A DNA stretch of 64,000 nt from Zunongwangia endophytica (GCF_030409505.1 NZ_JAUFPZ010000002.1:2425501-2489500); one strand, 5' to 3'; shown: positions 16,485 through 25,293, counted from the first letter of the stretch. Notes: generated by a model not told the origin, from the letters alone. Numbers and translations: made by a program.

Positions 16485-17223
16485 AATCAACAAAAATTTA
16501 ATTGAAAAAAACGCTAATGATTTTAGAAATATTAATGGTATTAGTCCATTTTCTGCATTAGATCTAAATAATCTTCTTAGAAAATTAAAGGTTAATACCT
16601 TGTTTAAGCCACTTTCAAATAATTTTTCTGGAATGGCGATTAAGTCTGATTCTCTTTTTATACTAATAAATACTTCTCAGAACATAGGCAGACAAAACTT
16701 TACTATTTGTCACGAACTTTACCACCTTTTCATACAAGAAGATTTTAACATTGAGACCACGTATCAAGTCGGAAAATTTAATCGTAAAGATATTAATGAA
16801 TTTAAAGCTGATTGTTTCGCTTCGTTTCTGCTTATGCCTGAACAAGGCGTTTTTTCGCTAATCCCTAATGAAGAGATTATTTATTCAAATGTAACTTTGG
16901 ATACAATTGTTAACCTAGAACAATACTTCAAAGTCTCTAGGATCGCGATGCTGTACAGGTTATTAGGTTTAGGTCTGATAAACAATAAACAACTCAGTGA
17001 ATTCTCAACAGGAGTAATCATCAGTGCAATTAAGCGAGGTTATTCCGAGGAATTATATAAGCCTAATTTTAAAAATGAGTTAATAAGTGATTATGGAGAT
17101 TTAGCTAACAAATTACTTGAATCCGAAAAAATCAGTGAAGGTGATTATTATTCTTTAATGAGAAGAATTGGTATTGATGTTTTGTCGAATAAATACTTAG
17201 ATGATGATCAAAGATCTATATGA
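16477..17223 (+). CDS. ImmA/IrrE-family metallopeptidase
   Basis: A 248-residue predicted zinc peptidase. It starts at GTG 16477 within the end of the XRE gene; no ATG is better placed. The zinc motif His-Glu-Leu-Tyr-His is near residue 78 (in ThrIleCysHisGluLeuTyrHisLeuPhe). The third ligand is in Glu-Phe-Lys-Ala-Asp-Cys-Phe-Ala-Ser-Phe near residue 107, and both are hallmarks of the family. The C-terminal 120 residues are helical and could sense a signal or bind a partner. Members either cleave the adjacent XRE repressor on induction or act in toxin-antitoxin pairs. The gene overlaps the PIN-like gene by 23 bp, which ties the three proteins together. Confidence 0.88.
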   Translation: MAKINKNLIEKNANDFRNINGISPFSALDLNNLLRKLKVNTLFKPLSNNFSGMAIKSDSLFILINTSQNIGRQNFTICHELYHLFIQEDFNIETTYQVGKFNRKDINEFKADCFASFLLMPEQGVFSLIPNEEIIYSNVTLDTIVNLEQYFKVSRIAMLYRLLGLGLINNKQLSEFSTGVIISAIKRGYSEELYKPNFKNELISDYGDLANKLLESEKISEGDYYSLMRRIGIDVLSNKYLDDDQRSI

Positions 17224-17740
17224 TTCGATAGACAGTTCAAAATTAATTTTATTTGATGCTGATGTTATAATTCACTTTATTACTGGGGATAGGTTGTTAG
17301 ATCTATTCAATATAATGCCTAATGATAGCGTAATTCATGAAAAAGTTCATGATGAATTATGTGCCAATAGGAATACCAAAAAAACATTAGATAATTTAAA
17401 AAGTCTTGGTTTCTTTAGTCTAATAAATTTTGGAAGAAACTATGATATGATAAGAGAATATGCCCATATTACTTCAGTTCAGTTAAGGGGTGCTGGTGAA
17501 AGTGCATGTATGGCATACTGCAGATATTCCGATGATATAATTGCAAGCAGTAATTTAAAAGATATAAAAAATTACTGCAACTTACATAATATGCAATTTC
17601 TCACAACTTTTGATTTCATAGGTTTAGCTTATCATACAGGGAAATGGACTGAAGATCAGTGCAATAATTTTATAAATAAATTGGTTGGCAAACATAAAAT
17701 TCCTTATAAAAACCTTCAAGATTATTTAAAAAGCCTGTAA
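17201..17740 (+). CDS. PIN-like nuclease, probable effector of the XRE-ImmA pair
   Basis: A 179-residue protein with a PIN-type order of acidic residues: Leu-Phe-Asp-Ala-Asp-Val-Ile (Asp19/Asp21), His-Asp-Glu-Leu (Glu52) and Gly-Ala-Gly-Glu-Ser-Ala (Glu100). A Ser-Ser-Asn-Leu-Lys-Asp segment follows (Asn118/Asp121), where PIN proteins normally have Asn-Asp or Asp. PIN domains are metal-dependent RNases, and many are toxins of type II modules. It overlaps the ImmA gene by 23 bp and ends one base before the convergent integrase gene. No small PIN antitoxin is nearby, so control must come from the XRE or ImmA protein. Activity is inferred; the fourth acidic position is shifted. Confidence 0.6.
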   Translation: MMIKDLYDSIDSSKLILFDADVIIHFITGDRLLDLFNIMPNDSVIHEKVHDELCANRNTKKTLDNLKSLGFFSLINFGRNYDMIREYAHITSVQLRGAGESACMAYCRYSDDIIASSNLKDIKNYCNLHNMQFLTTFDFIGLAYHTGKWTEDQCNNFINKLVGKHKIPYKNLQDYLKSL

Positions 17741-17741
17741 A

Positions 17742-18974
17742 TTAAAATTCCAAGGTGAATATATTCGAGTGATCTGGCGGGATCGATTTTTTATGTTTTC
17801 TAAGATAATTCTTAATACCTGCAACACTTTTATGTTGAGTGATAGGCATTAATTTAAACAAAATTTCCTGCTCTCCCAATCCTTCATCAATAAGACTATT
17901 ATATAAGTTCATAATCGCCGTGTGTCTGCAGCTGTAAATTCCGTATTCCCTGCCAAAGCCCAATCTGGTCTTTACTTCTCTAAATCTTTTACCAAAATGA
18001 TCTGCTTTACTTTTCAAGGAAACATCCCAATCTGCAGGCTTATTTTGATTCGTAAATAAAGTGTAAGAAGGTAGGCTGTTCTGGAGCTCCATTTCTTTGA
18101 TGGTCGGCTTCAATTTTTCGATAACACGCCGAACACTTAAATCATCAGTTTTGGTTTCGACCTGGAGTAACCAGTTTTTGGTATTGATATCTTTAACCTT
18201 CAGTCGGCAAATTTCAAGAGGCCTTAATAGTGAATAAATTACAAACGATACATAGTGTATTAAATACGGATCTGTTTTCTCCAGTTCCTCCCTGATCACC
18301 TTGAGCTCTTCTACGGTAAAAGCTTTATTATTAACAGGATCCGATTCTACATTCGGAATATCCTTAATGAAATTATATGGAATATGCCGTTCATTCTTCA
18401 TCGTGGTAAACAATGCAGAAAGACTCGACTTATGATTATTAACCGAACTGCCGGAAACTTCTTTCCCTGTTTGCTCATTTACATAATCAAACCGCAGCCA
18501 ATCAAGGAATTCATAAAAATGATCGATACTAAAGCGTGCCGGATCTAAACCATAGTAGCCGTTACTTTTTGCCCAATCTAGAAACCTATTTTTATGAAAG
18601 TCGTAACCATTAAGTGTAGATTCCTTTTTTCCGGATTTCAATTTGATCTTATAAGCATATTCCATTGCAGTGGCCAGCGTCATTTGTGGTCCACGTTTTT
18701 TGGATTTCTTATTGCGTTCTTCGTTATCAGGGATCCATCCGCGCTCTAAAGCAGTGGTAAGAATAGAAACTAAATGCTTACCAGCAATCTTTCTTTCTTT
18801 GACCGTCTTTAAACGATTTATTTTTTTAGTGAAAGTAAATTTTCGATCTAAAGGTCCGTCTGGATTAGTACGCCAGTAGAAATTCACATTCCATCTTTTA
18901 CCAGGACCAACAGTTGGTTTTCCGTTAGTCTTGGGAATATAAAGTTTGGGTTGTGAATATCGCTTTTGACTCAT
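17742..18974 (-). CDS. Tyrosine recombinase/integrase of the prophage
   Basis: Read from the ATG at 18974, this is a 410-residue site-specific recombinase. An N-terminal basic region and SAM-like core-binding domain cover about residues 90-190. The catalytic domain has the first Arg in Ser-Leu-Leu-Arg-Pro-Leu-Glu-Ile-Cys-Arg and a Tyr-Ser-Cys-Arg-His-Thr box, where the first His of HxxRH is Tyr as in many Bacteroidota enzymes. The nucleophilic Tyr is in Ile-Lys-Asn-Tyr-Leu-Arg near the end. The frame is open upstream through another ATG at 19049 and even into tRNA-Leu (to 19187). The 19049 start would add 25 residues encoded by a 12-bp tandem repeat, so I prefer 18974. The gene faces the PIN-like gene. 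Confidence 0.88.
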   Translation of the reverse strand: MSQKRYSQPKLYIPKTNGKPTVGPGKRWNVNFYWRTNPDGPLDRKFTFTKKINRLKTVKERKIAGKHLVSILTTALERGWIPDNEERNKKSKKRGPQMTLATAMEYAYKIKLKSGKKESTLNGYDFHKNRFLDWAKSNGYYGLDPARFSIDHFYEFLDWLRFDYVNEQTGKEVSGSSVNNHKSSLSALFTTMKNERHIPYNFIKDIPNVESDPVNNKAFTVEELKVIREELEKTDPYLIHYVSFVIYSLLRPLEICRLKVKDINTKNWLLQVETKTDDLSVRRVIEKLKPTIKEMELQNSLPSYTLFTNQNKPADWDVSLKSKADHFGKRFREVKTRLGFGREYGIYSCRHTAIMNLYNSLIDEGLGEQEILFKLMPITQHKSVAGIKNYLRKHKKSIPPDHSNIFTLEF

Positions 18975-19000
18975 AGAAATCTCTAAAGAAATGGTAGTAT

Positions 19001-19024
19001 TTCTAGGGACGTTTCTAGGGACGT
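19001..19024. repeat. 12-bp perfect tandem repeat upstream of int
   Basis: TTCTAGGGACGT is repeated twice head to tail, just upstream of the integrase start and 84 bases from the tRNA 3' end. Short direct repeats in this place are typical of arm-type or excisionase binding sites of tyrosine integrases. If int started at 19049 it would encode the repeat Asn-Val-Pro-Arg. Confidence 0.6.
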
Positions 19025-19075
19025 TTTCGTTTTTTAGTTTCTTTTTCATAGCTAAAACGAAGGGTCTAAAAACGC

Positions 19076-19103
19076 GAAAACCCCTGTGTTTGCAGGGGTT
19101 TTC
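19076..19103 (-). terminator. Terminator of the tRNA-Gly/tRNA-Leu operon
   Basis: Arms 19076-19086 and 19093-19103 are perfectly complementary over 11 bp with a 6-nt loop. On the minus strand the hairpin ends in TTTTC and is followed by GCGTTTTT. It lies 4 bp beyond the 3' end of tRNA-Leu and would insulate int from the tRNA promoter. Confidence 0.75.
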
Positions 19104-19107
19104 TCTG

Positions 19108-19193
19108 TACTCGGAGCGGGACTTGAACCCGCACGAACGTTGCTGTTCATTGGATTTTAAGTCCAACGTGTCTACCAATTCCACCATCCGAGC
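19108..19193 (-). tRNA. tRNA-Leu (anticodon UAA)
   Basis: Reading the minus strand gives an 86-nt cloverleaf. It has acceptor stem GCTCGGA/TCCGAGT, D-loop GGTGGAATTGGTAGACACG, anticodon loop with TAA, a long variable arm as expected for Leu, and T-loop GGTTCAAGTCC. The discriminator base is A. The CCA is not encoded. It lies directly against the prophage integrase region and is the likely integration target. Confidence 0.95.
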
Positions 19194-19211
19194 ATAATAT
19201 TATATATACTG

Positions 19212-19284
19212 AGCGAAAAACGGGATTCGAACCCGCGACCTCCACCTTGGCAAGGTGGCGCTCTACCAGCTGAGCTATTTTCGC
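19212..19284 (-). tRNA. tRNA-Gly (anticodon GCC)
   Basis: A 73-nt cloverleaf on the minus strand with acceptor stem GCGAAAA/TTTTCGC, D-arm TAGCTCAGCTGGTAGAGC, anticodon loop CTTGCCAAG giving GCC, T-loop GGTTCGAATCC and discriminator T. It is 18 nt upstream of tRNA-Leu in the same transcript. Confidence 0.96.
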
Positions 19285-19336
19285 GTATTTAAAAGAACTT
19301 TCGGTTTAACCGATGCGCAATTGCTTATTGCGGATG

Positions 19337-19344
19337 CAAATTTA
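19337..19344 (-). promoter_or_regulatory. Promoter -7 box (TAAATTTG) of the tRNA operon
   Basis: On the minus strand TAAATTTG fits TAnnTTTG exactly, 52 bases before the first base of tRNA-Gly and just after the mutS stop. It should drive tRNA-Gly and tRNA-Leu. Confidence 0.55.
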
Positions 19345-19374
19345 GCACATTTCTTAAAACGACCAAGCTTTTTT

Positions 19375-22011
19375 TTATTTTTTTACGATTTCAGCCTTAT
19401 TTTTTTGTTTTACCGATAGCATTCGCTTTATCTCATTCAGCTTCATTAAAGCCTCCACCGGCGTAAGTGTATCAATATCAATACTTATCAATTCGTCTCG
19501 CAAATCTTCTAATAATGGATCGTCGAGATGAAAAAAACTAAGTTGCATTTCTTCTTCTGCAGATTTTTTTAAAACATCTCCACTTTCTTCCATATTATGG
19601 CTTTGCTCGAGCTTTTTTAGAATCTTATTCGCGCGGTGTAAAACTTGTTGCGGCATTCCTGCCATTTTAGCGACATGAATCCCAAAGCTATGTTCACTAC
19701 CACCTGGAATAAGTTTTCGAAGGAAAAGTACGTTGTCCTTTAATTCCTTTACAGAGACGTTATAATTTTTAATTCGGGTAAATGTATCACACATTTCATT
19801 TAACTCATGATAATGCGTCGCAAATAGCGTTTTTGGACGTGATGGATGTTCGTGTAAATACTCGCTAATTGCCCACGCAATAGAAATCCCATCGTAAGTA
19901 CTAGTACCACGACCAATTTCATCTAAAAGCACTAAACTCCTTTCAGAAATATTATTAAGAATATTTGCAGTTTCATTCATTTCTACCATAAAAGTAGATT
20001 CTCCCATCGAAATATTATCGCTAGCTCCTACCCTGGTAAAAATTTTATCTACCAAACCAATATTTGCGGCTTTTGCGGGCACAAAACTCCCCATTTGTGC
20101 CATTAGTACAATTAGAGCCGTTTGTCGTAAAATAGCCGACTTACCACTCATATTAGGCCCGGTGATCATAATCACCTGCTGCTCCTCGCGATCTAAGAAA
20201 ACACTGTTTGTTACATAAGATTCGCCAATTGGCAACTGTTTTTCGATTACCGGATGGCGACCTTCTTCGATTTGCAATTCAAAACCTTCCTCTATTTCAG
20301 GCTTACAATATTGTTCTATTTTGGCTTGCTGCGCAAAAGAGCATAAACAATCCATTTGCGCGATAAGTTGCGCATTTTGTTGTACTGGCTGAATATAATC
20401 ATTCATCCAAAGCACCAATTTCGAAAATAATTGCTGTTCGAGTTGAAGTATCTTTTCTTCAGCTCCTAAAATTTTAGATTCGTATTCTTTCAATTCTTCA
20501 GTAATATATCTTTCAGCGTTTACTAAAGTTTGCTTTCTAACCCATTCAGCAGGCACTTTATCTTTATGCGTATTTCTAACTTCTATATAATAACCGTACA
20601 CATTATTGTTACCGATTTTTAACGAAGAAATTCCGGTTGCTGCACTTTCGCGCTCCAACATATTGTTTAGATAATCCTTGCCGGAAAATGCAATATCGCG
20701 AAGCTCATCTAATTCTTTATGGAAACCTTTAGCAATTACATTCCCTTTCTGAACTAAAACCGGCGCCTCCTCATTAATACTTTCGGTTATTTTAGACCGA
20801 AGTAATTCGCAGGCATGTAAATTATCACCAATAACTTTTAAAGCTTCATTCTCGCAGTTTAAAGCGGTCTCTTTTACCGGAATAATGGCTTCTAAAGAAT
20901 TTTTAAGCTGAATAACTTCACGCGGACTTACCTTTCCAGTGGCTACTTTTGAAATTAAGCGTTCTAAATCGCTCATTTCTTTAACCTGTTCCTGGATTTT
21001 ATATAAAATCTCGGGATGCTCTAAAAGATAACCAACAACTTCGTGACGCTTTTTTATTTTTTCTGAATTCTTTAAAGGAAGCGCCAACCAGCGTTTAAGC
21101 AGTCGCCCGCCCATTGGAGAAATCGTCTTATCGATCACATCTAAAAGTGTTACCGCATTGGCAGCATTGCTGTGATATAATTCCAGATTACGGATGGTAA
21201 ATCGATCCATCCAAACATATTCTTCTTCAGCAATTCGGCTAATCGCCGTGATATGCTGCAGTTTGTTATGCTGAGTTTCGGCTAGATAATGAAGAATCGC
21301 TCCGGAAGCAATAATACCTTCTTCCAAATGCGAAACCCCAAATCCTTTTAAAGAAGCAGTTTCAAAATGACTATTTAAAGTTTCTGAAGCAAAATCGTTT
21401 TTAAAAACCCAATCTTCTAAGTAGAAAATATGGTAATCTTCCCCAAAATCTGATGCAAAATTCTTTTTATATTTCTTCTGAATTAAAACTTCACTCGGAC
21501 TAAAATTCTGAAGCAACTTATCGATATATTCCTGAGTTCCCTGCGCGGTTAAAAATTCTCCTGTTGAAACATCCAAAAAGGATATCCCCAGATTTCTTTT
21601 TCCGTAATGAATAGCACATAGGAAGTTATTCGATTTGCTATTTAAAACCTCGTCGCTTAGCGCAACACCGGGAGTCACCAATTCGGTTACGCCGCGCTTC
21701 ACGATCTTTTTAGTCATTTTGGGATCTTCTAACTGATCGCAAATCGCTACCCGTTGTCCCGCTTTTACTAATTTAGGTAGATACGTATTTAGCGAATGAT
21801 GCGGAAAACCAGCAAGCTCACTTCGCTCACTACCATTGTTACGTTTTGTAAGTACAATATTTAAAATTCGGGCAGCCACAACAGCATCTGCTCCAAAAGT
21901 TTCGTAGAAATCTCCCACCCGAAACAACAACATTGCATCGGGATATTTAGCTTTAATAGCCGAATATTGCTTCATTAACGGAGTCACTTTTGCTTCTTTC
22001 TTTGCTGCCAA
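19375..22011 (-). CDS. mutS: DNA mismatch repair protein MutS
   Basis: An 878-residue mismatch-binding ATPase. The mismatch-recognition motif Gly-Asp-Phe-Tyr-Glu-Thr-Phe is near residue 32. The connector, lever and clamp domains follow. The ATPase domain has Walker A Gly-Pro-Asn-Met-Ser-Gly-Lys-Ser near residue 625 and Walker B [12 protein letters not shown]. A C-terminal helical region carries the dimerisation segment. The start is a TTG at 22011 ([11 protein letters not shown]...), which matches the N-terminus usual in flavobacteria; the first ATG would be 12 codons later. It lies upstream of the tRNA operon on the same strand, with no prophage-induced change. Confidence 0.97.
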   Translation of the reverse strand: MAAKKEAKVTPLMKQYSAIKAKYPDAMLLFRVGDFYETFGADAVVAARILNIVLTKRNNGSERSELAGFPHHSLNTYLPKLVKAGQRVAICDQLEDPKMTKKIVKRGVTELVTPGVALSDEVLNSKSNNFLCAIHYGKRNLGISFLDVSTGEFLTAQGTQEYIDKLLQNFSPSEVLIQKKYKKNFASDFGEDYHIFYLEDWVFKNDFASETLNSHFETASLKGFGVSHLEEGIIASGAILHYLAETQHNKLQHITAISRIAEEEYVWMDRFTIRNLELYHSNAANAVTLLDVIDKTISPMGGRLLKRWLALPLKNSEKIKKRHEVVGYLLEHPEILYKIQEQVKEMSDLERLISKVATGKVSPREVIQLKNSLEAIIPVKETALNCENEALKVIGDNLHACELLRSKITESINEEAPVLVQKGNVIAKGFHKELDELRDIAFSGKDYLNNMLERESAATGISSLKIGNNNVYGYYIEVRNTHKDKVPAEWVRKQTLVNAERYITEELKEYESKILGAEEKILQLEQQLFSKLVLWMNDYIQPVQQNAQLIAQMDCLCSFAQQAKIEQYCKPEIEEGFELQIEEGRHPVIEKQLPIGESYVTNSVFLDREEQQVIMITGPNMSGKSAILRQTALIVLMAQMGSFVPAKAANIGLVDKIFTRVGASDNISMGESTFMVEMNETANILNNISERSLVLLDEIGRGTSTYDGISIAWAISEYLHEHPSRPKTLFATHYHELNEMCDTFTRIKNYNVSVKELKDNVLFLRKLIPGGSEHSFGIHVAKMAGMPQQVLHRANKILKKLEQSHNMEESGDVLKKSAEEEMQLSFFHLDDPLLEDLRDELISIDIDTLTPVEALMKLNEIKRMLSVKQKNKAEIVKK

Positions 22012-22243
22012 AATCTTAGTATTTAGAATTGGCTAAAATAAAGAAACCGCTTTGCTATCCGAAAATTTGAAGCCTGCTTTTATTCACATTTTTTTGATTA
22101 GATGTGAGATATGAGAATTGAGTTTTAAGAATTAGCTTTGAGCAGTCAGCTAATATTAAAATCAAAATTCAGCATTTAAAATTTAAAATAGTTTTAAATC
22201 TATTTTCTAAAAGCGAAGCGATCTCATGTCTAAATTCTAACGA

Positions 22244-23482
22244 CTAAACACTAATCTCTTTTCCTTCCGATCCTCCTACCGAAGGAAATAACTCGTATTC
22301 AAAATCGGGATGTAGGCCTTTTTCTTTTCGGTGAGAAACATAAATAATTGCGGTTTCGCTTTGCGCTGCTATTTGATTGATCAGATTTGTTATTTTTAAA
22401 GCACTTTTATCATCTAATCCTGTAGAAGGCTCGTCTAAAATTAATAATGGTGGATGTTTTATCATTGCCCTGGCAATTAGGATCATTCGCTTTTCGAGAT
22501 TCGGTAAATCGTTAAACACTTTTTTGGCTTTATTCTGAAATCCTAAAGTTTCGAGCCATTGCTGTGCTAAAGCTTTTTGTTTATCCGACGGTTTTTGATA
22601 TAAACCTACGCTATCTAATAAACCTGAAATTACCATGTCTTCAACCGTGTTTCTTCGATTAAATAATTCTGTAATTGCCGGGGAAAAATAGCCAATTTTC
22701 TTTTTGATATCCCAAACCGATTCGCCACTACCTTTTTTATTTCCGAAGAGAAATAAATCGACTCCGTAAGCTTTAGGATTATCGCCATAAACCATGCTTA
22801 AAATCGTAGTTTTACCTGAACCATTTGGCCCCGTAAGTTTCCAGAATTCACCACGTTTCACTTCCCAGCTGATATTATTTAAAATACGCCGCTCTTTGTA
22901 AGAAACAGTTACGTTTTCTAATCTCAGTAAAACTTCAGGAATATTCTCGAATACTTTTGGAGCAGGCGGAATAGTGCTTTCTTGCTCTAAAAATTGATTG
23001 TCATTTTCGCTAAAATCAATTTTATCTTTCAGCACAATATTCTCTTCTGTATCAAAGGTTAATACGGTATCTATAAAATCTAGAATATCTTCTTTTCTTC
23101 GGAAAATTTGCAGCATACTAAAATCAGATTCTAACTCGGTTAAGCGCTGCTTAAAACTTGCTACCGACTGTACATCTAAACAATCGAAAGGATCGTCTAA
23201 AATTAAATAATCCGGTTCCTTTTTCAACAAATACTCTAATAAAGCTTTTCGTTTTTCACCACTAGAAAATGTGCGCAAACTTCGATTTTCTTCTTTAACT
23301 AAAATAGAATTTCCGTGTTTTTGGTCTTCTTTTATAAAATTTTGTAAAACTGCTTCTGAATGTTCTAAGCCTTTTTTATACTGGAATTCCTCGAAACCAG
23401 CTACTTTTTTATCGTTGTTGATATCAGCGATAAGTTTAGCAACTGCTCGGTAATTCTCTGCGTAAATCGCAATATGTGTCAT
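22244..23482 (-). CDS. Double ABC ATPase, ModF-like
   Basis: A 412-residue soluble protein made of two ABC ATPase halves without membrane domain. The first half (about 1-165) lacks a Walker A but keeps a signature-like Phe-Ser-Ser-Gly-Glu and a Walker B Tyr-Leu-Ile-Leu-Asp-Asp-Pro. The second half (about 190-412) has Walker A Gly-Pro-Asn-Gly-Ser-Gly-Lys-Thr and Walker B Leu-Leu-Ile-Leu-Asp-Glu-Pro, but a poor signature (Leu-Pro-Asn-Leu-Glu-Lys). So only one composite ATP site looks complete. The architecture recalls ModF/PhrA-type proteins. No modABC genes are near, so a molybdate role is not supported. It ends 4 bp after the start region of the downstream hydrolase gene pair on the same strand. 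Confidence 0.75.
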   Translation of the reverse strand: MTHIAIYAENYRAVAKLIADINNDKKVAGFEEFQYKKGLEHSEAVLQNFIKEDQKHGNSILVKEENRSLRTFSSGEKRKALLEYLLKKEPDYLILDDPFDCLDVQSVASFKQRLTELESDFSMLQIFRRKEDILDFIDTVLTFDTEENIVLKDKIDFSENDNQFLEQESTIPPAPKVFENIPEVLLRLENVTVSYKERRILNNISWEVKRGEFWKLTGPNGSGKTTILSMVYGDNPKAYGVDLFLFGNKKGSGESVWDIKKKIGYFSPAITELFNRRNTVEDMVISGLLDSVGLYQKPSDKQKALAQQWLETLGFQNKAKKVFNDLPNLEKRMILIARAMIKHPPLLILDEPSTGLDDKSALKITNLINQIAAQSETAIIYVSHRKEKGLHPDFEYELFPSVGGSEGKEISV

Positions 23483-23485
23483 ATT

Positions 23486-24397
23486 CTATTTTAAATTCTT
23501 AAGCCAATCGATTAGCCGGGTACTCCAATTTTCTAAATAATACTTCCCGTTTGCTAAAGCAAATCCATGCTCTCCTTCAGGATAAATATGCATTTCAGTT
23601 TTTATTCCATTTTTTTGTAAAGCAGCATACATACGCAGACTGTTTTCTACTGGAACTGCACCATCATCACCGGCATGTAATATAAAAGTCTCTGGAGTAT
23701 TCTTAGTCACTTGTAACTCGTTAGAAAATTGTTCTTCTAATGCCGCACTTGGGTTTTTACCCAAAAGATTATCATGAGATCCTTGATGCGTTATTGCTGA
23801 ATCCATACTGATTACCGGATAAATTAAAACCATAAAATCTGGACGCATTTCTTCGGAATCTGTAATATCTATTCCTGAGTACATAGCTTCCTGAAAATGC
23901 GTTCCTAATGTTGAAGCTAAATGGCCACCGGCAGAAAAGCCCATTACACCAACTTTATTTTTATCAATATGCCATGCTGAAGCATTCGCCCGCAACAATC
24001 TGATACCACGCTGTGCATCTTGAAGCGGTGCTTTAAAACTTTCTTTTATGGAAGCTGATAATGGTAAACGGTACTTCAGCACGCCGGCAGCAATTCCTTT
24101 TGAATTTAAAAATTTGGCAATCTGCGTGCCTTCCCAATCGTACGCCAAACCTGCATATCCTCCACCGGGACAAATAAGCACTGCCTGGCCGGTTGCCGAT
24201 TGCTTCACCGGTAGATAAACTTCCAGAGTTGGTTTTTGCACTTTTGAAATCCAAACGACATCATCATCATTTATTTCTTCCTTTTCGGTAGATTGTTGAT
24301 GATTAGGTATTTTGTCTTCAGGCCATAAAGGCAATGTTTTAACCTGTGCTGAAACTGATAAACCAAGAAATAGAAAAATTATGCTGAACGTCTTCAT
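23486..24397 (-). CDS. Secreted alpha/beta hydrolase, carbohydrate-esterase-like
   Basis: A 303-residue protein with an N-terminal signal peptide (about 18 residues, ending Val-Ser-Ala-Gln). Visible catalytic features are an oxyanion motif Cys-Pro-Gly-Gly-Gly-Tyr near residue 76, the nucleophile box Gly-Phe-Ser-Ala-Gly-Gly-His near residue 150, Asp in His-Ala-Gly-Asp-Asp-Gly near 243, and His in Gly-Glu-His-Gly-Phe near 279. This is the pattern of BD-FAE/acetyl-xylan-esterase-like enzymes, so it probably deacylates polysaccharide in the periplasm. It precedes the double ABC ATPase on the same strand with 3 bp between them; a functional link is not evident. Confidence 0.8.
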   Translation of the reverse strand: MKTFSIIFLFLGLSVSAQVKTLPLWPEDKIPNHQQSTEKEEINDDDVVWISKVQKPTLEVYLPVKQSATGQAVLICPGGGYAGLAYDWEGTQIAKFLNSKGIAAGVLKYRLPLSASIKESFKAPLQDAQRGIRLLRANASAWHIDKNKVGVMGFSAGGHLASTLGTHFQEAMYSGIDITDSEEMRPDFMVLIYPVISMDSAITHQGSHDNLLGKNPSAALEEQFSNELQVTKNTPETFILHAGDDGAVPVENSLRMYAALQKNGIKTEMHIYPEGEHGFALANGKYYLENWSTRLIDWLKNLK

Positions 24398-25293
24398 TAG
24401 AAATTAAGTTTAGCATAAAAATAATTAATTCTTCGAGGATAACGTAAGAAGAATCTAAAAACGGAAGTTAGAAGTACGAATTTTGAAGTTATAAAAAAGA
24501 CAAAAATCAGTATTCAAAATGTTGAATTTTGAATGCTGAATTTTAATGCCTGCGATCGATTAAAGTCTAAGGAATACAGACTTTTTCAAACGCAAAACTA
24601 ATCAGGATGAGATCCCGGGTCTACCGATAGCTATCGGGACGGGATGACGGAACTTTCCGAGCGTTTTTTCAGCAGTACGTCATGCTGAACTTGATTCAGC
24701 ATCTCATTGACCTTCTAAAATCGATATTATCGAATTCGAATTGATTTTTTTTTTAAAATCCAAGCACAATGAGATCTCGGGTCTACCGATAGCTATCGGG
24801 ACAGGATGACGAAACTTTTCGAGCGTTTTTTTCAACAGTACGTCATGCTGAACTTGATACAGCATCTCGTTACGCTTTTAAAATCCAAATTATTGAATTT
24901 GAAGTGAATTTTTCTCAAAAACCAATCAGGATGAGATCCCGGGTCTCCCGAAAGCTATCGGGACGGGATGACAAAATTTTTCGAGCGTTTTTTCAGCAGT
25001 ACGTCATGCTGAAATTGATTCAGTATCTCATTGACCTTTTAAAATCGAAATTGTTGAATTTGAATTGATTTTCTTTAAAGCCAAGCACAATGAGATACCG
25101 GGTCTCCCTACAGTTATCGGAACGGGATGACGAAATTTTTTAGATTTTTCTATCAACTAAGGTCTAATAACTAACCACTTTTAGATAAAACGAACCAAAA
25201 AATCAAGAATCCTTTGATGGGAAATTTTCCGACGGAAGACGCTAAACAGAAAACAGAATGGAACAATCCCCATTCGGGGGTTAGGGGGATCTT
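24398..25293. repeat. Noncoding region with 3.5 tandem copies of a 162-bp repeat
   Basis: The 900-bp gap holds no plausible gene. From 24607 a unit of about 162 bp repeats, with starts at 24607, 24769, 24931 and 25090 (the last is truncated). Each unit contains GAGATC(C/T)CGGGTCT, a palindrome related to CCGATAGCTATCGG, GGGATGACG, and CGTCATGCTGAA facing TTCAGCATCTC, with a variable AT-rich spacer. The inverted repeats would fold strongly in RNA or single-stranded DNA. Related fragments occur at 31605-31675 and 40210-40250, so this is a dispersed extragenic repeat family that has been tandemly amplified here. Confidence 0.85.

Larger units (their letters stand above)
1..19107. mobile_element. 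Prophage, right-hand portion, at tRNA-Leu(UAA)
   Basis: A contiguous block of phage genes (portal-like, fibre, holin-like, GH19 endolysin, spanin-like, tape measure, tail tip) is all on the plus strand. It is closed on the right by a lysogeny-type XRE/ImmA pair and a minus-strand tyrosine integrase lying directly against tRNA-Leu. Housekeeping genes resume immediately after the tRNAs with mutS. The left end is outside the window, so the second attachment site cannot be seen. The right boundary is inferred: tyrosine integrases usually recombine within the 3' part of a tRNA gene, which would put the core site near the 3' end of the tRNA at about 19108. A long-tailed (sipho- or myovirus-like) morphology follows from the 838-residue tape measure protein. 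No contractile sheath gene is recognised in the window. Confidence 0.88.

Noticed and set aside
18975..19187. Integrase start inside tRNA-Leu at 19187
   Set aside because: It would translate the tRNA and the terminator; the frame is open by chance and the Ser-Gln-Lys-Arg start at 18974 gives the normal length.
24607..25150. CRISPR array
   Set aside because: The period is about 162 bp with near-identical units, no short conserved repeats with unique spacers and no cas genes.
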